DNA of 64,000 nucleotides from Gigaspora margarita. Lineage: Eukaryota > Glomeromycota > Glomeromycetes > Diversisporales > Gigasporaceae. The stretch is taken from the NCBI GenBank assembly GCA_009809945.1, contig WTPW01001011.1, forward strand, positions 186,854 through 250,853, in the 5' to 3' direction. This document shows positions 11,000 to 22,979 of the stretch, in pieces; position 1 is the first letter of the stretch, and each line of letters opens with the position of its first letter. Below the pieces are notes generated by a model, which was not told the origin of the DNA, searched no databases, and worked only from the letters and a program-made list of their open reading frames with translations. Both the position numbers and the translations under genes were made by a program.

Positions 11000-12590
11000 A
11001 AAAATTAAATATCAATTAATAAATCAATTTAAACACTAACATTTTATAAGCGTTAATTACAATAATCAGACTATTTATAGTGAATTTTATGAACAATGAG
11101 ATACAGCTTTTATTTCTTTTTATTAACAAATTAAAAATTTCAGATAATACACAATTTGAAAATTTTAGATGTTGTAAATGTATATATAAATGTTATACAA
11201 TTATCGCCTGTTATCAAATATACATTGCAATATGCTCCCTTACAAAGAGTTGTTGTATCAACAGTTGTGTTAATTAATTTTTACGTTAAATCCATAACTA
11301 CCTAATAAACTTAAATTCGTAATTAAACTGGTGTAATTGTAGTTGACCAAATCCGGTCATAAGTGAATGAACTTTGCCATGTGTACTCATGTATGTAAAT
11401 AGCCTTTGACTATTTGCAGTAATTTTTATTATTTTCTTATCCAAAAAAGGAAATTAGTTGAAATAAACTTATTATAGTATATAATATATTATATACACGA
11501 GAATGAAAAAAAAAACGACAACATCGAATTACGTTAAAATATATCTTTGGCGTTTTCGTAGATGCCTCAAACTATAAATATTTATTACATTGAGTTTTTT
11601 AATCAATTTTACCAATTTTTTCCTTGTCGACTGAACTGATTGTTAAAGGTTTGATGATCATTTCTAAGTTTAAATTTAATTCACGTGACTACGAATCAGA
11701 AATATGATCAATAAACGTGTGTTTCTAAAAGATGTAGAGTTAAGCGAGGCCGAAACATAAGCCGAGCTTGAAACGAGACCAGGTGAAGAGACAAAAATTA
11801 TAGAAAAAAAAATAGAAAAAAAAATAGAAAAACTGCTCTGAAATATAATGTTTAAAAAATATATATATATATAATATTAGAGTTAAAAGGATGCAAAAAC
11901 ACTGATGAAAATCCAAAACTCACGAAATTGTAAATTTATAGCTCTATTTACGACTAGCTTAATTAATTTTTTTCAAAATCCAATTATAAACACTACTGGC
12001 AGTTTTCTACTACATTTAACTATTAGTTAAAACTAGTAGGCGAAGCCACTCCAGTTAGATACTATTTCAATAACCTGGAACATTTAAGAAATACAGAAAA
12101 AATAAACTGTGATCAGAAGTCATGATCTAGTGACATGTAATCCGAATTAAAAACCATAAACAGTCGCATCAAGTATAGAAATTAACACATTATAGAAGAT
12201 GAAAATAGGATTGAGAAAAAATAAGAATTGTAAAAGAATGCATCTAATCTTTGATCGAAGCCTTCCAATTTAGGGTTTAAGGTTAGAGTTCGATACCTTG
12301 TGTGACTCTTCTCTGAACCAGTCAGAATACCTTGTGTTTCCCTCCTCCCCTAAACCATCACAATGTAATTATAATTCATTGTAAAACTCATTGTAAAATG
12401 CTAATTTTGTGCCTCCATTAATGCATATTCGATAGCGACAGTGTATCTAATTCTCATATACTGTATAACGACTAAATATATACGAATTTTATTTTCAAAA
12501 TCTTAAATGTGGAACTAAAATTAACTTTTTCTTATTTGTTAACAAATGGTTTATAAATATTTATTTATTTTTCTATATTTGTAATTTTAC
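11000..12590. other. Intergenic, no gene recognised
   Basis: AT-rich sequence upstream of kelch gene 1, with no convincing open frame. A run of GAAAAAAAAATA units lies at about 11,797-11,835 and a B-box-like GTTAGAGTTCGATACC at about 12,280, possibly a SINE fragment. Confidence 0.5.
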
Positions 12591-12619
12591 ATTCTTTGAA
12601 TGGATTCAGAAATTTTTAA

Positions 12620-12802
12620 ATTATTATTTTTTATTTTTTATTTATTTTTTTTTATTTTTTCTTTATTTTTTTATTTTATTTATTTTTTTATTTTTTTATT
12701 TTTTTATTTTTTATTTTTTTATTTTTTATTTTTATTATTTTTTATTTATTTTATTTATTTTTATTATTATTATTTTTTTATATTTTTTATTTATTTTTTT
12801 TG
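12620..12802. repeat. TTTTTA low-complexity tract
   Basis: About 180 bp of T-rich TTTATTTTT repeats. The Phe/Tyr-rich open frame across it is an artefact of composition. Confidence 0.9.
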
Positions 12803-13087
12803 AATCAGATTGGGATTTGTGGTTAGAGACAGGTGTAGCAAATAATTTATTGTAGAGGAAATTAATTGCAGCTATTTGGCCTCAAATTAATTGATTGGTG
12901 GTACTGCTGCAATAAGTCAATTATTATTAATAATTTTTATAACGATAACTTGCATACCATATTTGATATATTATTATTACAAATTATTACAGCGTTTTTC
13001 AAATTGAATCAGGAATCTGATCGTTATATGAATTTTTTGACCAATCATATATTGGCGTTTTTATAGATTCCTGAATCCCAGTGTGTA

Positions 13088-13170
13088 GGGATGTTAGTAG
13101 ATTTGACCTTTGTCGACTTATCGACTTAGCCGACTAAGTCGGTCGAATTTTCAAAAACTAGCCTAGTCAC
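13088..13170. repeat. Possible hAT end fragment with GTCGACTTA repeats
   Basis: TAGGGATGTTAGTAG is followed by repeated CGACTTA/CGACTAAGTCGG words. The TAGGGATGTTA end reappears reverse-complemented (TAACATCCCTA) at about 36,273-36,283. No partner end or target duplication found here. Confidence 0.35.
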
Positions 13171-14204
13171 TATATTCAAAATGGCCAAATAAATTAGGTT
13201 ATTTCATAACCTAATCCTCAAATTTCGTGCAATTTAATCCTATGCATTGACGCAAGTCATTATCGCTAGGATCACAATCTGTGGCTTATAATAATAAAAT
13301 GTTTATATGAAAAAGATGCTTATATAATAGATATGCATGTGATTATATGTGATTAAGATTATAGTTATGCATAATTGTATGTGATAGAGATTATAGATAC
13401 GTTAGATATTATAGATACGTTAGATATGCATGTGGTGCATGCGATAAAGATGATAAAAATACATGTTGGGAGTAAATTGTGAACTTTTTAATGCTTTCTT
13501 ACTTCGCTTGTCTTGTTTATTTGTTCTCAATGCCACCCAATTACAAATCTGCCAATTTCATGTTAGACCCAACTTTACTCATCATTACATCTAGGTTGTC
13601 ATATGTAGCGAGTTGAGTGCGCCGCATCATAGCAGTGATGGTAAATGACCTGGTCATTTGAAAATTTTTCAAATGACCTCAAATGACCCTTAAATGACCG
13701 GTCATTATCGGTCATTCAGATTTTGGGTCATTTGGAAATGACCCGTGACCAAATGACCACGGTCATTTCCAAATGACCGTGGTCATTTGAGGGTCATTTA
13801 GTCATTAGGTAATTGTGCATATAGAGTTTTTTAATTTATTGCATACGATAATGCATGTATTATGCAAGTATTGCACAAAATGGAAATAATCATTATTATT
13901 GCTCGATCAACTGACTTTATTCCAACAGACTGAATGACTTTATTTAACAAAGCTGAAAGGATAAGGGCTCGCTCCCTCATTGGCTCTAATATACATAATC
14001 CAAATACACAATTATAGAGACATAAACTTATTAACAATAAACAAAGGGACACCAATAATGCTTCACATGTCCCACAGATAAAGATCAACCCAAAACAACA
14101 TAGATTCAAATGCTTTCATATAGAGAGAAAACGTCACTCTTCCTATAGCTGCAAAGAGAATCGGCATATATGCTCATGCCAATATAGTCAGGTTTTCATT
14201 CTTA

Positions 14205-14375
14205 TTATGGTCCTTGCACTGCCACTTGCAGTCGCGGAGGCAAAAATAAAACTGGTCCTTGCACTGCCACTTGCAGCCGCGGAGCCACATACAAACCGGA
14301 CCTTGTACTGCTACTGCAGCCATGGAGCCGAACAACAGGTCCTTGCACTGCTATCGCAGCTGTGAGCCTGATATC
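14205..14375. repeat. GC-richer minisatellite inside the hAT element
   Basis: Four diverged copies of GGTCCTTGCACTGCCACTTG CAGCCGCGGAGCC at about 14,209, 14,251, 14,300 and 14,338, spaced 38-49 bp. Composition is clearly less AT-rich than the surroundings. Confidence 0.75.
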
Positions 14376-15489
14376 ACAATATTACTTGCTTGGCTTCGGG
14401 AGGGTAAGGGAGGGCAATAGAGCCAGCCTTCACAAGGTGAGCAATGGTGAAAAGAAAGATAACTTCTTCACCGAGACCATTTACTTTAAATACTCTTTTC
14501 ATATCACTGATTTGTCCTTGATTATAGCCATTATCTCTTACCCCTGCCACCGATCTAACAATACTCATAACAATGTGAATTTCACAAATCATATCAGATA
14601 TGCTAATCCCAAATTACCTGTAATTACAAGTTACAAAAAATCACAACAATAATCAAAGAAATATCATAAAAGGATACATAAAAAGCCTGGAACATAACAG
14701 GTCATAAAGTCATCTAATTTCGCAATAATATATTAGATTTGAAAGATTTATACTCTCTGATAATCGCCCTATCACTTCGTTGACAGGCTTTTCAAAACAA
14801 TGAAAGTAATTGTTCGATTATCTTACCTTTAGAACTTATTTCAGAGCTTATCTAAGCTTATTTTTTTTGTATAAAATGCCATCTGGCTTTATTATCCCAA
14901 ATATATGCAAATAGAATGTTAAGGTATCTAGTTATGATATTAATGCGAAAATTAATAAATAAAAAAAAATATAAAAAAAAAATATAAAAATAAAATAAAA
15001 ATAAAAATAAAATAAAATAAAATAAAAAAATGCTGTAAAAAAAGTTATCTGATAGATAATTGATAGTTGAACAAGGAGGCACTACATAAATGGAAAAGGA
15101 ACTTGTGCTTGTTATCATCCATAAATATGGTGTCACAAAACTGGTCATTTTTTTCTCGCGTCAAATCATGGGTAAAAAGTACATAATTTCTCATTTGGCC
15201 GCGTCTGAAAATCCCAAAGTGAACAAAAAGGCTGTTTGCCTTTCATGTGTACAAAAATACAAACCAATTTTTTTATGGCAAAATTGTTTTTCATATTTAT
15301 AGTTTTTAAAAAAATTTATTTCGACCTTTTTACTTATGAGTTTCGCCTTAAAAAATTGGCCAAATGTTGTTGTATATCGAACATTTTGATCTGACTTTAT
15401 AATTGTTATATTTTTAGCAGCATATAATTCTTATAGCCGATTCTTACCTATTTTAATTATAATCAGCTATAATGGGCAATCGCATGGGA

Positions 15490-15625
15490 AAAAAAATCAA
15501 TATTTATTAATTATAATGTACCGTATAAGCGCGAAATAACGTGCAGGGGTGTGATTTTGAATTTTGGCCTAAATTAAGCTTAATTCGGGCCAAAATTCGA
15601 ATTAATGCCCCTGCGCGATCCACCA
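15490..15625. repeat. Small palindromic repeat around AATTAAGCTTAATT
   Basis: GCAGGGG ... AATTTTGGCC..AATTAAGCTTAATT..GGCCAAAATT ... CCCCTGC forms a foldback of about 70 bp, preceded by TATAAGCGCGAAATAACG. The same design occurs at about 48,780-48,880, and GCGTTATTTCGCG occurs at 43,685. Lies inside the 13.6-kb hAT element. Confidence 0.6.
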
Positions 15626-15740
15626 ATCAAATTCAAATGACCCACTAGGTCATTTTGCCTTTGAAATGACCAAATGACTGGTCATTTGTCATTTGGGTCA
15701 TTTGGGTCATTTCAGATTATTTACTATCACTGCATCATAG

Positions 15741-15815
15741 TGTGGGCTCGAACTTGCTACTCTATTAAAGCAGAATGTGCTATACTATAGTGTGGGCCAG
15801 CACTTTTCGATCCTC
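15741..15815 (-). repeat. tRNA-like (SINE-like) sequence
   Basis: Read on the minus strand, TAGTATAGCACATTCTGC precedes GCAAGTTCGAGCCCACACTA, a good B box at tRNA-like spacing. The A box is poor and the acceptor ends do not pair well, so it is more likely a SINE head than a working tRNA. The 13.6-kb hAT element inserted at its end. Confidence 0.35.
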
Positions 15816-16211
15816 ATTTATACTTCATCACGTGAACATATCTATGTTAATATAGAAATATTTATTGAGCACAATATGTAATAACAGATGAGAAATTTAC
15901 TCTGCAGACGACACTTGCCAGGTGACCCAACATACAAAAAATTCCAAGACTCGAGACAAAAAAACACACCCGTGCAGTAAACAAGGTCATTAGCCCTTGT
16001 TTCAAGGAAAAGAAAGTCGATAGACATAGTAACAGTGGACAACAATAAAAAAATTAAAGGTCCACAACACTAGACTCAATGGTGGCAAAAAAGAAAATAT
16101 TTCACAAACAACAATACCCGCTCCTACAAACATGAAAGTTTACACCTTTCCCAACATATCTAACTCAAGTATAATGGCCTCGACATCTTCGAACTAGTTG
16201 GAGATTATGGA

Positions 16212-16457
16212 ATGCGAAATAGTAGCAAAAAGCTACCAAGAAAGCATAAAGCAAATGATTTTTGCAAGGATAATTCTACAGTCCCCAATGTAGAAGGTTC
16301 TAGAAATTTGTGCGATGAGAAGTCAGGTGATGAATGTTCACCTGATCTACATGCAGGCATAAGTAATTTTAATGCAAAGCCCAAAATTGATGGGAAAATC
16401 AGAAGTATGACACCTTCTCAAGAAACAAAATCATGGTCAGGTCTCTTACTAAGCTAA
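16212..16457 (+). other. Unrecognised open frame, 81 codons
   Basis: The frame has a less AT-biased, Lys/Ser/Asp-rich composition (for example SRNLCDEKSGDECSPDLHAG) unlike the low-complexity frames nearby. No domain, signal peptide or splice extension that I can define. It could be a fragment of a transposon gene. Function unknown. Confidence 0.2.
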
Positions 16458-16702
16458 CAATGGGAAGGGCCACTTATTCCACCTTTTCTCCAGGGCCAAT
16501 ATAAGCATGAAAATAACAATGCATTGCTGTTCAATATTCAAATCTCAATATGATCTCTACTAATGTGATAGCGGCTATGCTTTACGGCAAGTTGGGAGCA
16601 TTTTAACAGGGCCAAACAGCACTTTATTAATTAAAGGGACTCATATGTTGCATGTACCCTAGAATCGGTGTCACGTGACTAAGGTGGCCAATTTTGGCGG
16701 GT

Positions 16703-17245
16703 CCGAATATTTCCGATTAGAACTTCGTTAAACATAAAATACGAGCATGCATTTCCAAAAATATCCGATATACAAACTAGGAAATTCGCAAGTAGTCGCT
16801 ACATAGTAAAGTCTAAATTTTACTATGTAAATCGATTATAAGCGCTTAAGTAAATATGTTCAGAAGATAAAAATACATATACTCAGAAATTTTCATACAA
16901 ATTGGAGAAGTTTTTATTATTTAACTTTTAATTTTTACTTTCGCCGAATATATTTTTTTAACAAATTTTAATTTTTTCGTCAAAAGTAAAAATTAAAAGT
17001 CAAATAATAAAATGTTCTCTGATTTATATGAAATTTTCAGAATATGTATATTTTGATCTTCCAAACAAGTTTACTTAAGCGATCATAATCATTTAACATA
17101 GTAGAATTTGGACTTTACTATGTAGCGACTATTGTCGATCGTGGGGTAGCTTATTTTTGGGTCAAAGACAAACACATATTGTACCCGAATATTTCCGAGC
17201 AGAAAGTCATTGAACACAAAAGACGAGCATGGTTTTCCTAAAATT
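16703..17245. repeat. Foldback flanked by direct repeats
   Basis: Arms of about 155 bp (about 16,793-16,950 and 16,978-17,138) share GTCGCTACATAGTAAAGTC, CGCTTAAGTAAA and TTTAACTTTTAATTTTTACTT in mirror order. Outside them, two copies of CCGAATATTTCCGA ... GACGAGCATG (16,703-16,750 and 17,185-17,231) lie in the same orientation. Inverted arms inside direct repeats may reflect two insertions or a composite element. Confidence 0.7.
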
Positions 17246-17929
17246 TCTGAAATTAATTTATCAGGACAATCAAGTAATACCAAATATCAGCTTTAATTCA
17301 AATGATTATATGTGGGTAACTAGAACTAGAGGACTAGAGGTGCAATTTATTGTAATGTGCATACATGTTTGACAAGTTACTATTAAATATTGTGGCCAAA
17401 TTTGACAAATTATTATATTAAATATAGTGGGCAAAATTTGGTACAGATATAAATTGCTTTATATTTAAAAGTAAATAAAATGAAACTAACATGTTTAACT
17501 TAAAAATCTTTCTGTAATATTATAGTACTGGTTCTATAGTATTAATTTACAAAAAGATTTTTTTACATGTATATATATTCATTAATTATAACCAATTTTA
17601 AATTATATATAAATTTAGGTCACGTGACTCTGGTTCTAGGCTACATGCATCATACGTACCTGGAAATAATTTTTGCTGATGATTAATAAATAAGAAAATA
17701 CTCAAAAGAAGGCATAGACATGTTTTATTAAACCTTTTATGAATTCATCTCATTGAGGTTAATCAAAAATTATTATTAGTGTGATTGAGAAGAGTACCAA
17801 TTATAGATAAGGAGCTAATCACAAAAAAATTCAAAGGTGTATTTGATGGTATAGGCACTATTATGATGATTAAACCCTTTTATACAAATGAACCCTGATA
17901 CATTAGATCAATAAATTGTAATCTTTGAT

Positions 17930-18105
17930 ATAAGAAAGAATAGTAATTTGACATTAAGAATCCAAAGATACATTAATATAATGGACCAGAAGGTCATTAC
18001 AGAGTGGAGTGAGATTCTGAAACTTTGCTACTTTTGTAACAGGAAGGGCTACCTAAAAAAAGATAGTGATCAATTAAAAGAAGCCAGCAAATTGAACTGA
18101 TACTA
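17930..18105 (+). pseudogene. Gag-like zinc-knuckle remnant
   Basis: A frame around 18,030-18,100 reads LCYFCNRKGYLKKDSDQLK. This aligns with a CCHC zinc knuckle (CX2CX4HX4C), with the His replaced by Tyr and the last Cys by Ser. It ends at a stop a few codons later. Such knuckles occur in retroelement ORF1/gag proteins. No polymerase is adjacent. Confidence 0.4.
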
Positions 18106-18234
18106 CAAAGAATATAAGGGGGCATCTATAAATAATATCATACAAGAGGGGAGAGGTTACACAAAATATAACATTTTTTCAATAAGTAGGGGCATCAAAA
18201 AATTTAATATAATTTTTTTATAAAATTTGTCTAA

Positions 18235-18960
18235 ATTTTGATCCAGAGATCCAAATTGAATGATTTTGGTACTATTCGATTCATCTCGAGAAGAGGAATC
18301 AAATAGTACCAAAATTATTTATTTGGACCCCTGGATCAAGGTTATTAACAAAATTCTATTGGTCATGTCCTGTGTTTTATTATTGTAAGGGTTTTCTGTC
18401 TTCTCTTCTTCTATTTCTTGTGTGGATTCTAAGAGTTTATCTCTTAAGTTTGGCTTGCTTCTGCATTCTTTATAGAGCATTCATAAATAATATTATATAC
18501 TCCTACATAGTAGCTCTTGATCCCTCTAGATTATATAAATTTTAAAATCCATATGTTTATATATAAAAATTTATAAACACTTGAAATATTATGATATAGT
18601 GATCTGATTTGAATAATTTTGGTACAATTTGATTCATCTCTATGAGATAAATCCAATGATACCAAAATCATTTTATTTTGGATTACTGGATCAAGATTTA
18701 TTCACAAAAAACTATTTGTTACATAGTAATTTTATAAAAAAAGGAAGAACTCCAGACATCTAGTACAGAAGTTATACATTATGCATTTTAGCAAAAGCCC
18801 TAAAATTTGAAAAGCAAAAAAACAGTTTTTAGCAATTATTTTGGCATTCAGTAGTCCAATTTGGATGAACTTTTTTTAAAAATAAAGCTCTTAGTAAGGC
18901 ATATCTAACAAAAAAAGTTCATTCAATTCTGATTACTAGATAAAAGGTTATTTAACAAAT
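18235..18960. repeat. Three variant GTCTC-type hairpin motifs
   Basis: At 18,239-18,351 the whole motif is palindromic: TTGATCCAGAGATCCAAAT ... GGTACTATTCGATTCATCTC, GAG, AAGAGGAATC ... AGTACC ... ATTTGGACCCCTGGATCAAG. A second copy at about 18,600-18,695 has GGTACAATTTGATTCATCTC, TAT, GAGATAAATCC. A third, looser copy lies at 18,850-18,955 (CAGTAGTCCAATTTGGATGA). Stems differ from the 8.6-kb copy but pair internally. Confidence 0.6.
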
Positions 18961-18999
18961 ATCATTTTGTTATTTTTAGCAAATTAGATCAAAATTGGC

Positions 19000-20500
19000 C
19001 AAAAACCTAGTTATGATTTATATGAGAGATACTAGGGTCCTATGCAGAAATTTGATATACAAAAGGTTACAATAAGGATAGCTGCACAACATGCGATACC
19101 ATGCAGGACCAGTATGATCACTGTGACATGTAAACTCAATAAGAAAATTGGACACATGTTGGCGTCAGATAGGCATGGGTCTTTGTGGTACAGGTAAAAA
19201 TCCAAATCTGCCAGATATGGTCCAAATTGGTACAGATTCTGTGAACTGTGTAGGACTGTATGCCCATGCCAATTGGACCATAAATGCTTCAGGTTTTGCA
19301 GTAGTTTACTAGTTGAATTAGCATGAGATTTGATAATGAACATAATTCATGTGCCACTATAATAACAATGTGGATTAACTATTAAAACTTGAAATACATA
19401 AAGTAATCAATATAAAATAAACAAGACAACTGCGTATGAAGTAAATTTTGTCAGGAATTTTTTTTGTTTAGACACACAGGGAAGTTTCATCAATGAAATT
19501 ATAAGATATTGCTCTTTTTTTAAAAAAACATGTACTGATCTTTCGTTCTCCTTGAAACAAACCAACATATATCATGAGCCAGCATGTGTGCAACATTGTG
19601 TTTAGTATACATACATGCCATTTTCTTTGACATGATATTATGTGCCACCCTTTGTGCTATTTTTACTGTACTATTCTGTAAAATACTCCTGTCATGCCAC
19701 ATGATCTGTGCCATTTCAAGTATTCCCAATACCAGTCCATACCACCATCTGTACCACTTTTTTTATAGGAAAAATTTAAAATATAAGGGATAATTGTGCA
19801 GCACATGTTGCTATGCATGGTCAGGTACATGTAACAAGTTCAAGCTCATGCTCAAGCAGCCTATGTAAACTTGCAACAAAGATATAGCGTCTTTATAATT
19901 TTAGTAATTCAGTTTCATTAATCACATGTAATCACAGCATTAATCAGAAAATACTTGCATTTAACAAGATACTAGAAGGACCATGCACAAAACTATAAAG
20001 GTCAAAGGTGACAAATCGAAATGTAATTCCATAAAATCTTCTAATCTTACATTGGCAGGCACTCCAAATTACTGTGGCCCTTAATAATCATTCATTATGA
20101 AGAAATCTGTCCATGTCTACAACACTTTAAAGACACCACATCTCATTGACACTTATTTCACTGACAAGCTTACTTGACATATGATTAATTTGCATTTCGT
20201 AAGCAACTAATAGTTGATTTTAATTCTAAATTTGATCTTAATAGCAAAGACTAGAATTGCTTTGCAAAAGTAAAATATATTGTTTACGAATCAAACTTGT
20301 CTGTAAATTGATCATTTGTAAAATAGGCTTACTAATGAAATATGGTGTCTTTGAAGTGATTGTAAGTTGATCAATGCAGGATGAAACTAGTTACCACAGT
20401 ATATAGTCAAAATTGAGCCAATTTGCATTAAGAACATAGTTAGTCACTGTAAAAATTTGGTTACAACCCTCACTCATTATTCTGGTGACATGCAGCAGGA
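19000..20500. other. Intergenic, no gene recognised
   Basis: Mixed AT-rich sequence. A loosely conserved GGATA..TGCA..CATG..ATGCAGG block appears in the same orientation at about 19,074-19,110 and 19,791-19,826. TGCCA/TGTGCCA words are frequent at 19.58-19.75 kb; the open frames there lie on both strands over the same words and look non-genic. Confidence 0.4.
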
Positions 20501-20504
20501 TATA

Positions 20505-22749
20505 AGGGGGCTTTCAGAAATCAGCTGATTTAGGGGTGGGGTGGGTCAGCTGAAGTATCAGGTATAATTCTGGCCGGAATTATTAAACTCTGGCCAAAAT
20601 TAAGAAAATTTTTTAGCCCAAATTATAAATTTATTAATAAAGCTTAATAATAAATAACCTTTGATCTACTGGACCAATTTGGATGATTCAACTACCAAAA
20701 TGATCCTCTCAAAGAGAGAATTATAACAAGCCTAAAATTAGTATTTCTACAGACCAGTCTCGAACCAGACTTTAGTCAAGTTTGAGTCTGGTCTGATAGA
20801 CTTAGACTTTTATATTTAGACTTTTGAGTTTGGTCTGGGTCTGCCTGAAGTCTTCAGACTGGTCTAAGTTTAAATATATTTATATGTATTTTTTTGTGCT
20901 GGACAAGTTTACTTAGTGCATGAAGTTAGAATTAATTAGTAAAATTTCGTAAATCACAAGATTTTATAAAATTTTATTAATAAAATTCTATAAAATCTTA
21001 TAATTCACAAATTTTTATTAATTAATTCTAATTTTATGCACTAACTAAACTTGTTCAGCATCTAAAAATATATCAAATCGGCAGTGTTTTTTTATTTTAG
21101 TTGAAATTTAGAGAATAGATCATAATTTTGGATTTTAGATCAGCAAAGTCAAATTTAAGTATCTTTTCTCCAAATTTCAAGTAAAATAAGAATGCTTCTG
21201 CCAATTTAATGTATTTTTAGGTTCTGAAAAGTTTACTTCATGCATGAAGTTAGAGTTAATTAATAAAATTTTGTGAATCATGAGATTGTATAGAATTTTA
21301 TTAATAAAATTCTATAAAATCTTATAATTCACCAAATTTTACTAATTAATTCTTACTTAATGCACTAAGTAAACTTCTTCAGAACCTAAAAATACATTAA
21401 ATTGACAAAAATATTTTTATTTTACTTGAAATTTGAAGAAAGATGCTTAAATTTGACTTTTTTGATCAAAAAGCCAAAACATGCATCTATTCTCTAAATT
21501 TCAATTAAAATAAAAATAATTCTGTCGATTTGGTGTATTTTTAGGTGTTGAACAAGTTTACTTAGTGCATAAAGTTAGAATTAATTAGTAAATTTTATGA
21601 ATCATAAGATTTTATAGAATCTTATTAATAAAATTCTATAAAATCTTATAATTCACAAATTTTAATTAATTATTTCCAANNATATGCACTAAGTAAACTT
21701 GTTCAGCNCCTAAAAATACACCAAATTGGCAGAATTAATTATATTTTACTTGAAATTTAGAGAATAGATGCATAATTTTGGATTTTTGATCAAAAAGTCA
21801 AATTTAAGCATCTTTTCTTCAAATCTAAAGTAAAATAAAAATACCTCTGCTGATTTAATGTATTTTTAGGTTCTGAACAAGTTTACTTAGTGCATTAAGT
21901 AAGAATTGATTAGTAAAATTTTGTGAAACATAAGATTTTATAGAATTTTATTNATAAAATTCTATAAAATCTNATGATTCACAAAGTTTTACTAATTAAA
22001 TCTAANTTAATGCANTAAGTAAACTTGTTCAAAACCTAAAAATACATTAAATNNGCAGTGTTGTTTTTATTTTACTTGAAATTTGAAGAAAAGATGCTTA
22101 AATTTGACTTTTTTGATCAAAAATCCAAAATTATGTGTCTATTCTCTAAATTTCAAGTAAAATAAAATTAATTCCACAAATTTGATGTATTTTTAGGTGC
22201 TGAACAAGTTTACTTAGTGCATAAAGTTAGAATTAATTAATAAAAATTTGTAAATTATAAAATTTTATAGAATTTTATTAATAATATTCTATAAAATCTT
22301 ATGATTCATAAAATTTTACTAATTAATTCTAACTTCATGCACTAAGTAAACTTGTTCAGCACCAAAAAATACATATAAATATATTCGGACTCAGACCAGT
22401 CTGCAGACTTCAGACCAGACCCAGACTTGACTCATATNATATTTTANAATTTATTAAATAAACATTATATAATACAAATCTATATCGATTTTATGATCTA
22501 GTGATTGGATTTTTTATAATTTTGGACTTGTTAGAATCCTATCTTTGAGAGGATCATTTTGGTGGTTAAATAATCTAAATTGGTTCAGTAGATCAAAAGT
22601 TATTTATTTTTAAAGTCGATATATTTATAATAATAATTTTAAATAAATGTAAACTTTGATTGACTGATAGTGGTGCCAGGTGTGGGAGTGGGTCTGGCCT
22701 CAGACAATTTATTAATAAAAATAAATCAGCTGATTTCTGGAAGCCCCCT
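20505..22749. mobile_element. 2.2-kb inverted-repeat element with satellite core
   Basis: The ends AGGGGGCTTTCAGAAATCAG CTGATTT and (reverse complement) AGGGGGCTTCCAGAAATCAG CTGATTT form clear terminal inverted repeats flanked by TA (20,503-20,504 and 22,750-22,751). Further in, the GTCTC hairpin motif (20,655-20,745 against 22,490-22,615) and a CAGACC-rich block (20,750-20,870 against 22,385-22,437) also mirror each other. The centre is a tandem array rather than a transposase, so the element is non-autonomous. Confidence 0.85.
20886..22380. repeat. ~325-bp tandem repeat of palindromic units
   Basis: Copies start at 20,886, 21,211, 21,535, 21,860 and 22,187 (periods 324-327 bp); the last is cut after its first half. 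Each unit starts GTATTTTTAGGTGCTGAACA and contains AGTTTACTTAGTGCAT, an AT-rich inverted repeat around TTTTATTAATAAAATTCTA, and the mirror ATGCACTAAGTAAACTTGTT. A second region follows with TTGATCAAAAA between mirrored CTTGAAATTT arms. Ambiguous bases occur at 21,680-22,053. Confidence 0.92.
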
Positions 22750-22979
22750 TACATACTTTATTTATTATATAGTATTATTTTTACATTATTACAAATATCT
22801 TAAACTACTTTTGCACTTTGTTACATCTAATTCTATTAGTATATACAAAAAACTAACCCTACATACTTATTTTCACTCACCCCATAGTTAGTTATTACCT
22901 TTGCTTCTTTGTTTTCTATCATCTTCACTTTGGCTATTTCTTTTGTTTTGGCTATAACCTTTATATTGCTCTCTTTTTC

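Larger units (their letters stand above)
13633..15732. mobile_element. 2.1-kb non-autonomous hAT element, AATGACC family
   Basis: The ends are CAGTGATGGTAAATGACC and TTTACTATCACTG (inverted). The 8-bp duplication CATCATAG is exact on both sides (13,625-13,632 and 15,733-15,740). Both subterminal regions are packed with AAATGACC/GGTCATTT words, likely transposase-binding repeats. The interior has a 14.2-kb minisatellite and unrelated open frames shorter than 100 codons, but no recognisable transposase. A second member of the family lies at 36,315-37,379. Confidence 0.93.

Noticed and set aside
12600..12803. Phe/Tyr-rich 67-codon frame
   Set aside because: Low-complexity T-rich DNA.
15741..15815. 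Functional tRNA gene
   Set aside because: Good B box but poor A box and unpaired acceptor ends; a SINE head is more likely.
20886..22380. CRISPR-like array
   Set aside because: The ~325-bp units are contiguous without unique spacers, in a eukaryotic transposon.
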